Positions 6,824 to 14,927 of a stretch of 33,566 nucleotides of DNA are shown here, one piece after another. The translations under genes were made by a program, and so were the position numbers. Each line of letters starts with the position of its first letter. Position 1 is the first letter of the stretch. The DNA lies in IMG/VR virus record IMGVR_UViG_3300028840_008200, positions 1 through 33,566 of that record; one strand, given 5' to 3'. The stretch comes from a virus. The notes beneath the pieces were generated by a model. That model was not told the origin of the DNA and made no database searches. It saw only the letters and a list, made by a program, of their open reading frames with translations.

Positions 6824-8535
6824 TGGCATGCGCCACTGCCCCAACAGCGATCACGCTGCGCCCGTACCAGACCGAAGCGGTCAGCGCCGTCTACGATCAC
6901 CTGCGCCAGCGCGACGATCACCCCTGCGTGGTGATCCCGACGGCAGGCGGCAAGACGCCGGTGATGGCCGCTATCTGCCGGGACACCGTAACGCAGTGGG
7001 ATGGACGGGTGCTGATATTGGCGCATGTAAAGGAACTGCTCGAACAGGCCGTCGATAAGCTCACGCACATGGCCCCGGACCTGTGGAATCGGATCGGGGT
7101 CTACTCGGCGGGGCTCAAGAGTCGCGACATCGAGCACCCGATCATCGTGGCAGGAATTCAGAGCGTCTATCGCCGTGCGGCCGAGCTCGACCGCTTCGAT
7201 CTTGTTCTGATCGACGAGGCGCACATGCTGCCGCCCGACGGCGAGGGCATGTATCGCACATTCCTGGCCGACGCTCATGTGGTGAATCCCAGTGTCAGGC
7301 TGATCGGCCTGACGGCGACGCCCTATCGCATGACCACGGGGATGATCTGCGGGCCGGAGAACCTGCTGAATCACGTGTGCTACGAGGTGGGCGCGCGTGA
7401 GTTGATCGTCCAGGGCTACCTCTGCCCGCTGAAGACCAAGGCCGGTCGCCAGAAGGTCGATACATCGGACCTGCATATCCGGGGCGGTGAGTTCATCGCC
7501 GGAGAGGTCGAGGCGTTGATGGACGACGACGCGCTGGTCCGATCGGCCTGCCGCGAAATCGTCGATCACACCGGCGAGCGGCATTCGGTGCTGATTTTCG
7601 CCAGCGGAGTCAAACACGCCCGGCACGTGCAGAGCGTGCTCGGCGAGATGGGGCTGACGTGCGGCTTCGTCTGTGGGGAGACACTGTCTTCCGAGCGGGC
7701 CGATACGCTCGAGCGGTTCAAGGACGGAGACCTGAAGTACCTTGTCAACGTCAACGTGCTGACCACCGGCTTCGATGCGCCGAACATCGACTGTGTGGCG
7801 ATGCTGCGGCCGACCAACTCGCCGGGCCTCTACTACCAGATGGTCGGCCGCGGCTTCCGGCTTGATCCTTCCAAGGACGACTGCCTGGTCCTGGACTTCG
7901 GAGGCAACATCCTGCGCCATGGCCCTGTCGATGCCCTGGAGATCGGGGACCGATCATCCGGCAATGGGGAAGCGCCCGCCAAGGAATGCCCCGAGTGCCA
8001 GGCGGTGATCCACGCCGCCTACGGCACCTGCCCGGAGTGCGGCCATGAGTTCCCGCCGCCCGAACGCCAACAGCACGACCGCCAGGCATCGACCGCCGGC
8101 ATCCTCTCCGGTGAGGTCACCGAAAGCGAGTACGAGGTCACCGAGGTCTACTATAGCGTCCACGTCAAACGCGACGCGCCCGAAGACCACCCGCGCACGA
8201 TGCGCGTGGACTACCGCTGCGGCTTCAGCGACTACCGCAGCGAGTGGGTCTGCCCCGAACACACAGGCTACGCCAGGGGCAAGTTCGAGGCCTGGTGGCG
8301 GGCGCGATCCGGCGAGCCGCTGCCCGATATGGCCGAGCAGGCCGTGGAGATCTGCGAGGCAGGCGGCGTCGCCGAGACCAAGGCCATCACCGTCCGGTCG
8401 GTTACCGGCGAGAAATACGACCGAATCACCGACTACCAACTCGGCCCGATCCCGCCGAGGCTCGACGGCGGCGATGAGCGCGATGACGGCGAACTGCCTG
8501 AGCCCACCTGGCCTGAAGACGAGGTGCCGTTTTGA
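6820..8535 (+). CDS. Superfamily 2 DNA helicase with zinc ribbon
   Basis: The 571-residue protein has all main SF2 motifs. LRPYQTEAV is the Q-like start, PTAGGKT (residues 40-46) is Walker A, DEAH (132-135) is motif II, LTATPYR (about 164) is motif III, and QMVGRGFR (about 340) is motif VI. Residues 390-411 hold CPEC...CPEC, a four-Cys zinc ribbon. A C-terminal domain of about 140 residues is rich in aromatic and acidic residues and is unassigned. It resembles the UvrB/ResIII-type helicases near phage primases. It unwinds DNA in replication or recombination. Its 3' end overlaps the primase start. Confidence 0.88.
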   Translation: MMACATAPTAITLRPYQTEAVSAVYDHLRQRDDHPCVVIPTAGGKTPVMAAICRDTVTQWDGRVLILAHVKELLEQAVDKLTHMAPDLWNRIGVYSAGLKSRDIEHPIIVAGIQSVYRRAAELDRFDLVLIDEAHMLPPDGEGMYRTFLADAHVVNPSVRLIGLTATPYRMTTGMICGPENLLNHVCYEVGARELIVQGYLCPLKTKAGRQKVDTSDLHIRGGEFIAGEVEALMDDDALVRSACREIVDHTGERHSVLIFASGVKHARHVQSVLGEMGLTCGFVCGETLSSERADTLERFKDGDLKYLVNVNVLTTGFDAPNIDCVAMLRPTNSPGLYYQMVGRGFRLDPSKDDCLVLDFGGNILRHGPVDALEIGDRSSGNGEAPAKECPECQAVIHAAYGTCPECGHEFPPPERQQHDRQASTAGILSGEVTESEYEVTEVYYSVHVKRDAPEDHPRTMRVDYRCGFSDYRSEWVCPEHTGYARGKFEAWWRARSGEPLPDMAEQAVEICEAGGVAETKAITVRSVTGEKYDRITDYQLGPIPPRLDGGDERDDGELPEPTWPEDEVPF

Positions 8536-10979
8536 CCACCGCTATTGACAGCATCCAGGAGGCAGTAGCCCGGTATCTGACCGCCGGCCTGTGCGTTCTG
8601 CCCGCCATCCGGGCCGAAAAACGCCCCGCTGTGGGTCGGTGGAAGCAGTATCAGACCAGGCCGCCCACCCCCGCGGAGCTGTCGGCCTGGATGGCCAGCA
8701 GTCCCGATGCCGTCTGCATTCTCTGCGGGCAGGCCTCCCGTAACGCGGAGATTCTGGACTTCGACGCCAACGGCGAGTTGTTCGACCGATGGTGCGAGAA
8801 GCTCCGCGCAGCCGCGCCGGGCCTGCTGGAACGGCTGGTCCTCTCCCGAACGCAGTCAGACGGCCGGCACGCCGTCTACTGCTGCCAGACGCCGGTCTCC
8901 GGCAACATGAAGCTGGCCCAGCGCCGCGTGGGTGACAACATCGTCACGCTGATCGAGACCCGGGGCGAGGGCGGGCTGTTCCTCTGCGCCCCCACGGCCG
9001 GATACGAGCTGATCCAGGGCGACCTGGCAGACCCGCCCGTGCTGACCGGCCAAGAGCGCGACATCCTGCTCCAGGCGGCGTGGGAACTGAACGAATATCT
9101 GCCGCCGGTGGTCGATGGTCCGACGCACAGCGGCATTGTCGGCCAGAGAGCCGCGCTGTCGGCAGAGAATGGCGGCCCGTGCGCAGAGAACGCCCACAGC
9201 GGCGATTGTCCGTCAGACAATGGCCCGGCCGGCCAGAGAATGGCAATGTCCGTCGGACAGGCGGGCTGTTCGCCAGAGAATGCCGACAGGCCAGGCGATG
9301 ACTTCAACCGTCGCGGAGATGTGCGGGCTGTGCTCCAACAGCACGGCTGGGTGCGGGTAAAGGGCGGAGAGAACGAATACTGGCGCAGGCCCGGCAAGGA
9401 ATCGGGCACGTCGGCCACGTTGAAGGCGTGCGAAAACGGCCTGGTGTTCTACGTCTTCTCGTCCAATGCCGCGCCCTTCGAGCCCGGCCAGCCTTATTCG
9501 GCGTTCGCGGTGTACGCGCTGCTGAACCACGGCGGCGATTGGGCACAGGCTGCCAGTTCTCTGCGACTGTCTGGCTACGGCGGCGATTCTCTGGCAGACA
9601 ACGCCTCCGGCACAGACATCTCGGCCATCATGGAGATGTCCGCCGCACCCGGCGCTTGTCCGTCGGACAATGGCCATGGTGGGGCCCACAATGCCGACAA
9701 TGGCGATCATCGGCCGGACATTCCCGACCCCGGGCCGATCCCCGAACATCTCTTCCGTGTGCCGGGCCTTATCGAGCAGGTCATGGACTTCACGCTCGCC
9801 AATGCGCCCTATCCGAACGTCGGCCTGGCGTTCTGCGGGGCGATGGCCCTGCAGTCCTACCTGGCCGGCCGGAAGGTCTGCGATACCGGCGACCTTCGGC
9901 CCAACATCTACCTGCTGGCCCTGGCCTCCAGCGGCACCGGCAAGGACTTTCCCCGCAAGGTCAACGCCCGTGTGCTGTTCGAGATCGGGCACGTGGCGGC
10001 GCTGGGCGATAAGTTCGCCTCCGGGGAGGGCATCCAGGACGCCCTGGCGCGAACTCCGGCCATGCTGTTCCAGAACGATGAGATGGACGGCGTCCTGCGG
10101 CAGATCAACCTGGACCGCGAGAACAAACGCGAGTCGATCCCCAACATCCTGCTGACTCTCTACACCACCGCCGACGGCGTCTACCCCATCCGCGTCAAGG
10201 CCGGCCAGAAGGAAGCCGCCAGCATCGATCAGCCCCACCTGACCCTGTTCGGCACCGCCACGCCGCAGTACTTCTACGAGGCCCTCAGCCAGCGGATGCT
10301 GACCAATGGCTTTTTCGCCAGGCTGATCATCGTCGATATCGGCCAGCGCGGTCAGGGACAGACGCCCGGCTCGGCGCGACATCTGCCCGAGTCGATCCTC
10401 CAGACGGCCCGCTGGTGGGCCGAATACCAGCCCGGCAGCCGTAAGGCCAACCTGCTGGGCGTTCATCCCGAGCCGAAGCCGGTGCCGTACACACCCGAGG
10501 CCGACCAGGCCATCAAGGACCTGCAGCGCCAAACCGAGGCCGAATACGACCAGGCTCACGCCCGCAACGACGAGGTCGCCAAAGTCGCCTGGTCGCGGAC
10601 CACCGAAAACGCCAGCAAGTTGGCGCTGCTGTATGCCTGCAGCGAAAACCACGAGGACCCCGTCATCGGCCTGCCGGCCGTCCAGTGGGCGCGGGAGTTC
10701 GCCATGCACCAGACACGCCGGCAGCTGTTCCTGGCGTCCAGCTACGTGGCCGAGAATCCCTTCCACGCAGAGTGTCTGAAGCTCATCCGCAAGCTGCGGG
10801 AAGCACCGAGCCAAGAGCTGCCGCACAGCGTCCTGCTGAAGCGCATGAAGATGAAGACCAAGGACTTCAAGGAGCTGGTCGAAACGCTGGTTCAGCGCGG
10901 CGATGTGCTGACCCTGCCCGTTCAGACCTCCGGGCGAACCGGCCTGACGTATCGTCTGGCGGACGGGGAAGGAAGGTGA
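8532..10979 (+). CDS. Primase-polymerase / DUF3987-type replicative ATPase
   Basis: The start is TTG 8532, overlapping the helicase stop. The 815-residue protein combines an N-terminal primase-polymerase-like domain (residues about 10-190) with a C-terminal ATPase of the DUF3987 type (about 400-815). The first shows ILDFD near residue 74 and SDGRHAVYCC near 110, matching the DxD and sxH motifs of prim-pol. The ATPase has Walker A SSGTGKDFP near 465-472 and an Asp/Glu-rich QNDEMDGVL. Between them, residues about 195-400 form a low-complexity linker encoded by short palindromic repeats, interrupted by a compact segment around 260-350 with HGWVRVKGGENEYWRRPG. It likely primes and unwinds phage DNA at its origin. 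Confidence 0.85.
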   Translation: MTTAIDSIQEAVARYLTAGLCVLPAIRAEKRPAVGRWKQYQTRPPTPAELSAWMASSPDAVCILCGQASRNAEILDFDANGELFDRWCEKLRAAAPGLLERLVLSRTQSDGRHAVYCCQTPVSGNMKLAQRRVGDNIVTLIETRGEGGLFLCAPTAGYELIQGDLADPPVLTGQERDILLQAAWELNEYLPPVVDGPTHSGIVGQRAALSAENGGPCAENAHSGDCPSDNGPAGQRMAMSVGQAGCSPENADRPGDDFNRRGDVRAVLQQHGWVRVKGGENEYWRRPGKESGTSATLKACENGLVFYVFSSNAAPFEPGQPYSAFAVYALLNHGGDWAQAASSLRLSGYGGDSLADNASGTDISAIMEMSAAPGACPSDNGHGGAHNADNGDHRPDIPDPGPIPEHLFRVPGLIEQVMDFTLANAPYPNVGLAFCGAMALQSYLAGRKVCDTGDLRPNIYLLALASSGTGKDFPRKVNARVLFEIGHVAALGDKFASGEGIQDALARTPAMLFQNDEMDGVLRQINLDRENKRESIPNILLTLYTTADGVYPIRVKAGQKEAASIDQPHLTLFGTATPQYFYEALSQRMLTNGFFARLIIVDIGQRGQGQTPGSARHLPESILQTARWWAEYQPGSRKANLLGVHPEPKPVPYTPEADQAIKDLQRQTEAEYDQAHARNDEVAKVAWSRTTENASKLALLYACSENHEDPVIGLPAVQWAREFAMHQTRRQLFLASSYVAENPFHAECLKLIRKLREAPSQELPHSVLLKRMKMKTKDFKELVETLVQRGDVLTLPVQTSGRTGLTYRLADGEGR
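9130..9290 (+). repeat. Cluster of short palindromic repeats in the primase linker (block 1)
   Basis: Variants of TGTCCGTCGGACA occur here: TTGTCCGTCAGACAA at 9206-9220 and TGTCCGTCGGACA at 9247-9259. Several related half units GCCAGAGA(ATG) occur near 9142, 9230 and 9272, and GCAGAGAA near 9162 and 9183. All are in frame and encode the Ser/Gly/Asn-rich linker. The pattern looks like a propagated palindromic element rather than codon bias. Confidence 0.6.
9575..9725 (+). repeat. Cluster of short palindromic repeats in the primase linker (block 2)
   Basis: The same motif family reappears: TTCTCTGGCAGACAA at 9587-9601 (opposite orientation of the GCCAGAGAA unit) and the perfect 15-base palindrome TTGTCCGTCGGACAA at 9656-9670. 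These are followed by ACAATG units near 9688 and 9697. It codes for the linker just before the ATPase domain. Confidence 0.55.
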
Positions 10980-11211
10980 AGTATGGTGCAAAAAGCCCAA
11001 GACAGGCCGGTCTTCTTTCCCTTCTGTCACCCCATCCTTCACCAGCCAGGGGTGAAAGAAGTACGCGCTGTAAACACAGTAAATACTACTACTTCTCTTC
11101 TTCTTTCTCTCTTTCACCCACACGTACACGCGATAGCGATTTTCAGGCGCGCGTGCGCGCATGGAGGGTGGGTGAAGGAAGTTTGGGGAAGGAAGTCATT
11201 AGGTACTTCCT
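10965..11211 (+). other. Iteron-like repeat region, candidate replication origin
   Basis: The gene-free gap 10980-11315 after the primase gene is full of a GGTGAAGGAAGT-like unit. Forward copies lie at about 10965-10982, 11049-11062, 11166-11182 and 11185-11197. Inverted copies lie at about 11011-11031, 11034-11043 and 11091-11119 as CTTCTTT...TTCACCC tracts. AGGAAGT (11190-11196) also pairs with ACTTCCT (11205-11211). The section 11070-11115 is locally AT- and pyrimidine-rich. Direct and inverted iterons beside an AT-rich tract and a replication gene are typical of origins. From 11212 to 11315 I see no further structure apart from the AGGAG before the next gene. Confidence 0.45.
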
Positions 11212-11315
11212 CGCCGAGGGCTTCCTGATGGCACGGGAACGCGTCGGCTTACATGGCACAGTTTTTCAAGAACGCGCCGATTTTGCGGTGCACGGACAGA
11301 AGGAGTACGAAATGC

Positions 11316-11651
11316 ATGGATGCGAACGAAATGGATGCCTGGCGACGTGCGACCGGTCGGTTGATCGGCCGATGGAAAACGGACCTCAACAACGGACGCA
11401 TGCTCCGCGACCCGTGGTCGCGTGCCGCTCACAGCATGGTGCAGGCGTGGCGAATCCGCCTCAGCCGTCCACCCGCCAAGGGCAACGCGCGCGTCGCGCC
11501 TCGACCGACGTGGAAGATCTTCGCCCAGCGAGGCGTGGGAATCCTCGCCAGCAAGAAGCATCACGCCCGCAAGAGCGACTGGCAGCTTTGGGCCAGCCGA
11601 CGGAGGGCACCGGGGAGCCGGTACATCCCCAAGCGCGATCGCAAGTGGTGA
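11316..11651 (+). CDS. Small basic Trp/Arg-rich hypothetical protein
   Basis: From ATG 11316 (AGGAG at 11301-11305) this is 111 residues, strongly basic, with eight tryptophans and many Arg/Lys. It begins MDANEMDAWRRATGRLIGR and ends KRDRKW. High GC at third positions in this frame, and not in the alternative one, supports it. Its stop overlaps the GTG of the HNH gene, so the two are likely co-translated. No family recognised; nucleic-acid binding is plausible from charge alone. Confidence 0.65.
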   Translation: MDANEMDAWRRATGRLIGRWKTDLNNGRMLRDPWSRAAHSMVQAWRIRLSRPPAKGNARVAPRPTWKIFAQRGVGILASKKHHARKSDWQLWASRRRAPGSRYIPKRDRKW

Positions 11652-11926
11652 CCTGCGACGTATCGGTCGAGAGCGTATTGCGGCTGCTTGATGCCCAGCA
11701 GCACCGCTGCGCCCTGACGGGCCGCAGACTGACGCCGCAGACGGCCGCTCTCGATCACATCGTACCCGTTCGCTTCGGCGGCGAGCACGCCATCGACAAC
11801 GCCCAGGTTCTGCATAAGGACGTCAACCGCGCCAAGGGATCGCTGACGAACGAGGAATTCATCGGCATGTGCCGTGAGGTCGTCCGCCGGTCCGACGGCT
11901 ACATGACGCGAAAGGAGTCGCTATGA
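11648..11926 (+). CDS. Small HNH endonuclease
   Basis: A GTG at 11648 gives 92 residues. QQHRCALTG is the first metal Cys region of HNH nucleases. LDHIVPVRFGGEH holds the DH...P motif, and NAQVLHKDVNRAKGS holds the N...LH..N..K motif. The frame stays open far upstream, but that part reads through the preceding gene in another frame and is non-coding. Small HNH proteins in phages serve in packaging, as homing-like nucleases or as anti-competitor nucleases. Here it lies between replication and methylation genes and overlaps both. Confidence 0.8.
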   Translation: MTCDVSVESVLRLLDAQQHRCALTGRRLTPQTAALDHIVPVRFGGEHAIDNAQVLHKDVNRAKGSLTNEEFIGMCREVVRRSDGYMTRKESL

Positions 11927-13290
11927 CCACTACCAAGGACGCAACCACCCAGAAGTTCGCCGTCGAGCTGCGGAAGATCGACGACGTCCGCCCGTACGAG
12001 TGGAACCCTCGCATCAACGATCAGGCCGTCGACGCCGTGGCGGCCAGCCTCGCCGAGTTCGGCTTCCGCCAACCGATCGTCGTTGACGAAGACGGTGTGA
12101 TCATCGTCGGCCACACCCGCTGGAAGGCGGCCAAGCAGCTCGGCCTGGCCAAGGTGCCCGTCCACGTGGCCACCGACCTGACGCCTGAGCAGGTCCGCGC
12201 CTACAGGATCGCTGACAACAAGACCGGCGAGCTGGCCGACTGGGACCTGGAGATCCTGCCCATCGAACTCAACGAATTGCGCGAGGGCGGATTCGACATG
12301 GACGTGCTGGCCTTCGACGAGGAGGAACTGGGCAAGCTGCTGAGCAGCGCCCAGGGCGTGACGGAGGGGCTCACCGATCCGGACTCGATCCCCGAGCCGC
12401 CCGACGACCCGGTCGCGCAACGAGGCGACATCTGGGTGCTGGGCAATCACCGCCTCATGTGCGGCGACAGCGGTTCGCCTGAGGACCTGGACCGCCTGCT
12501 GGACGGTGCGACCATCGACCTTGTCAATATGGACCCGCCGTACAACGTCAAGGTCGAACCCCGCAGTTCCACGGCCATCGCCGCCGGCAACAGCTCGCAC
12601 CCGGACCTGTCGAAGAAAATGCACCACCAGGGCTTCGACGTCGCCCGGGGCGTCACCGATCCGAAGAAGGCACGCAAGAAGATGCGGGCCAAGGACCGGC
12701 CGCTGGAGAACGACTTCGTCACGGACGAGGCGTTCGACAAGATGCTGCTCGACTGGTTCGGCAACGCGTCTCGTGTGCTTAAGCCGGGCGGGTCCTTCTA
12801 CATCTGGGGAGGGTACGCCAACTTGGGCAACTATCCCGCGCCGCTCAAGAAATCCGGCCTGTACTTCAGCCAGGGAATCGTGTGGGACAAACAGCACCCC
12901 GTTTTGACGCGGAAGGACTTCATGGGGGCGTTTGAGATCTGCTTCTACGGCTGGAAGGAAGGCGCGGGCCATCACTTCTACGGCCCCAACAATGCGACCG
13001 ACCTCTGGCACGTCAAGAAGGTCAATCCCCAGGCGATGGTCCACCTGACCGAAAAGCCCGTCGAACTGGCCGTCCGCTCGATCCAGTATTCGTCCAAGCC
13101 CGGCGAGAACGTCCTGGACCTCTTCGGCGGAAGCGGCTCGACGCTGATTGGCTGTGAGCAGACCGACCGCCGTGCATTCCTGATGGAGCTGGACCAGGCG
13201 TACTGCGACGTGATCGTCAAGCGGTGGGAGGACTTCACGGGGCGGAAAGCAGAGCGGCTGGTATCCGCCAAACCGGAAGAAGTGGCCTAA
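11923..13290 (+). CDS. ParB-like / DNA adenine methyltransferase fusion
   Basis: The 455-residue protein starts with a ParB/Srx-like domain (residues about 10-120: RPYEWNPRIND, GFRQPIVVDEDGVIIVGHTRW). A methyltransferase of the N6-adenine/N4-cytosine class follows. The catalytic DPPY motif is at residues 204-207 (VNMDPPYNVKV) and the AdoMet-binding LFGGSGST near 400-407. The DPPY-before-FxGxG order is that of the beta class. This fusion is common in phages, where an orphan methylase marks phage DNA against host restriction. No cognate restriction enzyme is adjacent, apart from a small HNH gene. The start overlaps the HNH stop (ATGA). Confidence 0.92.
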   Translation: MTTTKDATTQKFAVELRKIDDVRPYEWNPRINDQAVDAVAASLAEFGFRQPIVVDEDGVIIVGHTRWKAAKQLGLAKVPVHVATDLTPEQVRAYRIADNKTGELADWDLEILPIELNELREGGFDMDVLAFDEEELGKLLSSAQGVTEGLTDPDSIPEPPDDPVAQRGDIWVLGNHRLMCGDSGSPEDLDRLLDGATIDLVNMDPPYNVKVEPRSSTAIAAGNSSHPDLSKKMHHQGFDVARGVTDPKKARKKMRAKDRPLENDFVTDEAFDKMLLDWFGNASRVLKPGGSFYIWGGYANLGNYPAPLKKSGLYFSQGIVWDKQHPVLTRKDFMGAFEICFYGWKEGAGHHFYGPNNATDLWHVKKVNPQAMVHLTEKPVELAVRSIQYSSKPGENVLDLFGGSGSTLIGCEQTDRRAFLMELDQAYCDVIVKRWEDFTGRKAERLVSAKPEEVA

Positions 13291-13667
13291 TGGGCATGCT
13301 CGCGGAAGAAATCAGCGATGTCTGCTTTTGCGGCCTTCCCGGTGGCCACGGCCATCGTCAGCTCGTACAAGGCACCTTGGGGTGCATCTATCTCGATCCC
13401 GTTGAGGTCCAAGAACACCAGCGCGGCCACGGTTCCGGCGCGTTTGTTGCCGTCGATGAACGGGTGGTTCTGCACGATATGGAACAGGTAGGCCGCCGCC
13501 ATCTCGAAGAGGTCGTTGTGCAGGAACTGGCCGCCGAAAGCCGCCCGCGCTTGAGCAACGGCCGATTCGAGCAGCCCAAGGTCGCGCAGGCCATGCTCAC
13601 CGCCGTAGAGTTCGACCTGGTCGGCATGGAGCGTCAGGACGTCCGCCGTATCAAGGAAGTCCGTCAT
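13287..13667 (-). CDS. doc: Doc-family toxin (Fic/DOC fold)
   Basis: The 126-residue protein carries HPFIDGNKRAG (from residue 68), the Fic/Doc active-site loop. The N-terminus LTLHADQVELYGGEHGLRDLGLLESA is typical of death-on-curing proteins. Doc transfers phosphate from ATP to elongation factor EF-Tu and so stops translation. It is encoded on the opposite strand to the flanking phage genes and its tail overlaps the methyltransferase end by 4 bases. It follows the antitoxin gene by 6 bases. In a phage this pair would act as addiction or exclusion. Confidence 0.92.
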   Translation of the reverse strand: MTDFLDTADVLTLHADQVELYGGEHGLRDLGLLESAVAQARAAFGGQFLHNDLFEMAAAYLFHIVQNHPFIDGNKRAGTVAALVFLDLNGIEIDAPQGALYELTMAVATGKAAKADIADFFREHAH

Positions 13668-13673
13668 GGCCTG

Positions 13674-13901
13674 CTATTCCGCCAGCCGTTTCAAGTCGTC
13701 GCCGTGCTTGCGGTTGATCTTGGCCAGCGACGCGCGGAGCTTGGCCTGACGAGCCTTGTCACGCACGGGCGTGATCATGAGGTGGTCGCCGTTGGTGATT
13801 ACCTCCAACGGCGTGTCGGCGGAAATATCCAGCATCTCCAGGATCGGCTTGTCGATCACCAGGGCCAGGCTGTTGCCGTGCTTGATCAATGTCTTGGTCA
13901 T
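13674..13901 (-). CDS. AbrB/MazE-type antitoxin partner of Doc
   Basis: The 75-residue protein starts MTKTLIKHGNSLALVIDKPI, the swapped-hairpin (SpoVT/AbrB) DNA-binding fold. It ends in a basic helical tail suited to binding the toxin. ATG 13901 is chosen over 13907 because AGGAG (13908-13912) lies 6 bases from 13901 but directly abuts 13907. The classic Doc partner is Phd; an AbrB-type partner is a known alternative. It probably represses its own promoter through the two GTATACAC sites upstream. Confidence 0.88.
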   Translation of the reverse strand: MTKTLIKHGNSLALVIDKPILEMLDISADTPLEVITNGDHLMITPVRDKARQAKLRASLAKINRKHGDDLKRLAE

Positions 13902-13919
13902 TGCCATCTCCTCTTGCTC

Positions 13920-13958
13920 GTATACACAAAGTATACACCACATTTTCGGCCAAGGCAA
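13920..13958 (-). promoter_or_regulatory. Toxin-antitoxin promoter with paired operator sites
   Basis: On the minus strand TTGCCT (13953-13958) and TATACT (13930-13935) form -35 and -10 boxes 17 bases apart. The 8-base direct repeat GTATACAC (plus strand 13920-13927 and 13931-13938) has copies 11 bases apart, about one helical turn. Each copy contains the palindrome GTATAC, and they overlap the -10 box. This is a typical autoregulatory operator. Confidence 0.75.
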
Positions 13959-13978
13959 GCGGGATGTTTAGCCGAAGA

Positions 13979-14005
13979 GCACCCCGGCCAAAGGGACCGG
14001 GGCGC
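13979..14005 (-). terminator. Possible terminator hairpin of the leftward operon
   Basis: CCCCGG (13982-13987) pairs with CCGGGG (13997-14002) around a 9-base loop, with two further GC pairs beyond a mismatch. It lies 35 bases past the HARE-HTH stop. There is no U tract, so it is only a weak or factor-assisted candidate. Confidence 0.35.
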
Positions 14006-14039
14006 TGGAAATGGGGACGCAGGGCGTGGGTGGTCGTTG

Positions 14040-14627
14040 CTAACGGCGGAGGCTGAACTTGCCGCGCTCGGCCTTTACGAAGCGACTGGCGTCGCCCTTG
14101 TCCTTGATCTCGCGGGAAATCGCCGCATAGAGGCTGTTGGCCGGCGTCTTGCCGCCCTTGCGGGGTGCCCACAGGTTACGCTGGACGGCCAGGTCCACGA
14201 TGTCCTTGCACCGCATCGGGTCGCCGGTTCCCAGCGAAAGCAGGTGGGCCGCTGCGTCCAGCAGGCTCATCGGCTTGGCCTCACCTTTGGCCGCGGTCGC
14301 GTGACGTTGGCCCGTGTGGCGTTTTGTGGCGGCCTTGGCGTCCTTGGTCGCCTTGGCGGGCGTCTGGCCGCCCTGGGCCGACGTGTCGGCCTTCGCCTGG
14401 GCTTCATACTCCGCCAGCGGCACGATCTTCTTGCGCTTGCTGGCCGGTGCATGCTTGGCTGGCCCACGCAGGCGCTGTGCGCTCTTGATGCGGACCTTGC
14501 GGTTGGTGGCGACGTTGATGCCGTCCCACCCGCCGTGGGGGTTTTCGCCGGTGATCTTCACGTCAGCCAGCGTCCCGCTGACTTTCGCTCGATACGTCTC
14601 GCCGATCTTGACTTGGTCTTTCTTCAT
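14040..14627 (-). CDS. HARE-HTH domain protein
   Basis: The 195-residue protein has an N-terminal beta-rich part (IGETYRAKVSGTLADVKITG, GGWDGINVATNRKVRIKSA). A low-complexity Ala/Lys linker spans residues about 60-118. The C-terminal HARE-HTH domain (SLLDAAAHLLSL, MRCKDIVDLAV, NSLYAAISREI, RFVKAERGKFSL) occupies residues about 120-195. HARE-HTH is a winged-helix-like domain found in ASXL, RNA polymerase delta and many restriction-linked proteins. It is thought to sense DNA modification. The nearby methyltransferase fits such a role. It is the last gene of a leftward operon. Confidence 0.85.
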   Translation of the reverse strand: MKKDQVKIGETYRAKVSGTLADVKITGENPHGGWDGINVATNRKVRIKSAQRLRGPAKHAPASKRKKIVPLAEYEAQAKADTSAQGGQTPAKATKDAKAATKRHTGQRHATAAKGEAKPMSLLDAAAHLLSLGTGDPMRCKDIVDLAVQRNLWAPRKGGKTPANSLYAAISREIKDKGDASRFVKAERGKFSLRR

Positions 14628-14651
14628 GGTGTTGCTCCTTGCGTTAGGGGT

Positions 14652-14894
14652 CTACATGTGCAGCTCGTCGAGGCTGCGTTGGATTTCGGATTTCTCGAAG
14701 CCGGAGAAGAACGCCAGCGTCTCGATCAACTGCTCGCGGACGTGTTCGAGCGAACCGACCGAGGCCCAGGTGACCTCGTCGTCATCTTCGAACTTCTCCA
14801 GCTCGCACTCGATCCAGTCGGCCAGGCTGGCGATGTCGGCCTGGGCGCGTTTGAAGGCGTCCATCATGCGCTGCTTGTTCGGTGTCGTTGCCAT
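14652..14894 (-). CDS. Small acidic helical hypothetical protein
   Basis: This 80-residue protein is strongly acidic in its middle (ECELEKFEDDDEVTW) and predicted helical at both ends. The ATG follows AAAGGAAAT. It sits in a five-gene leftward operon between HARE-HTH and another acidic mini-protein. Its length and charge resemble DNA mimics and anti-defence proteins, but no family is recognised. Confidence 0.68.
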   Translation of the reverse strand: MATTPNKQRMMDAFKRAQADIASLADWIECELEKFEDDDEVTWASVGSLEHVREQLIETLAFFSGFEKSEIQRSLDELHM

Positions 14895-14927
14895 GGTCGT
14901 GATTTCCTTTCAGACCGGTGCCTACGG

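Noticed and set aside
9213-11162. Minus-strand open frame of 649 codons across the primase gene
   Set aside because: Opposite to a primase/ATPase with conserved motifs; no SD or family signature.
10983-11228. Open frame of 81 codons after the primase
   Set aside because: It is made of the iteron-like repeats, has no family or good codon bias and no downstream partner.
10685-11647. Upstream extension of the HNH reading frame
   Set aside because: It would overlap the primase end in another frame and read through the small basic gene; third-position bias favours the other frames. Only the part from 11648 is HNH.
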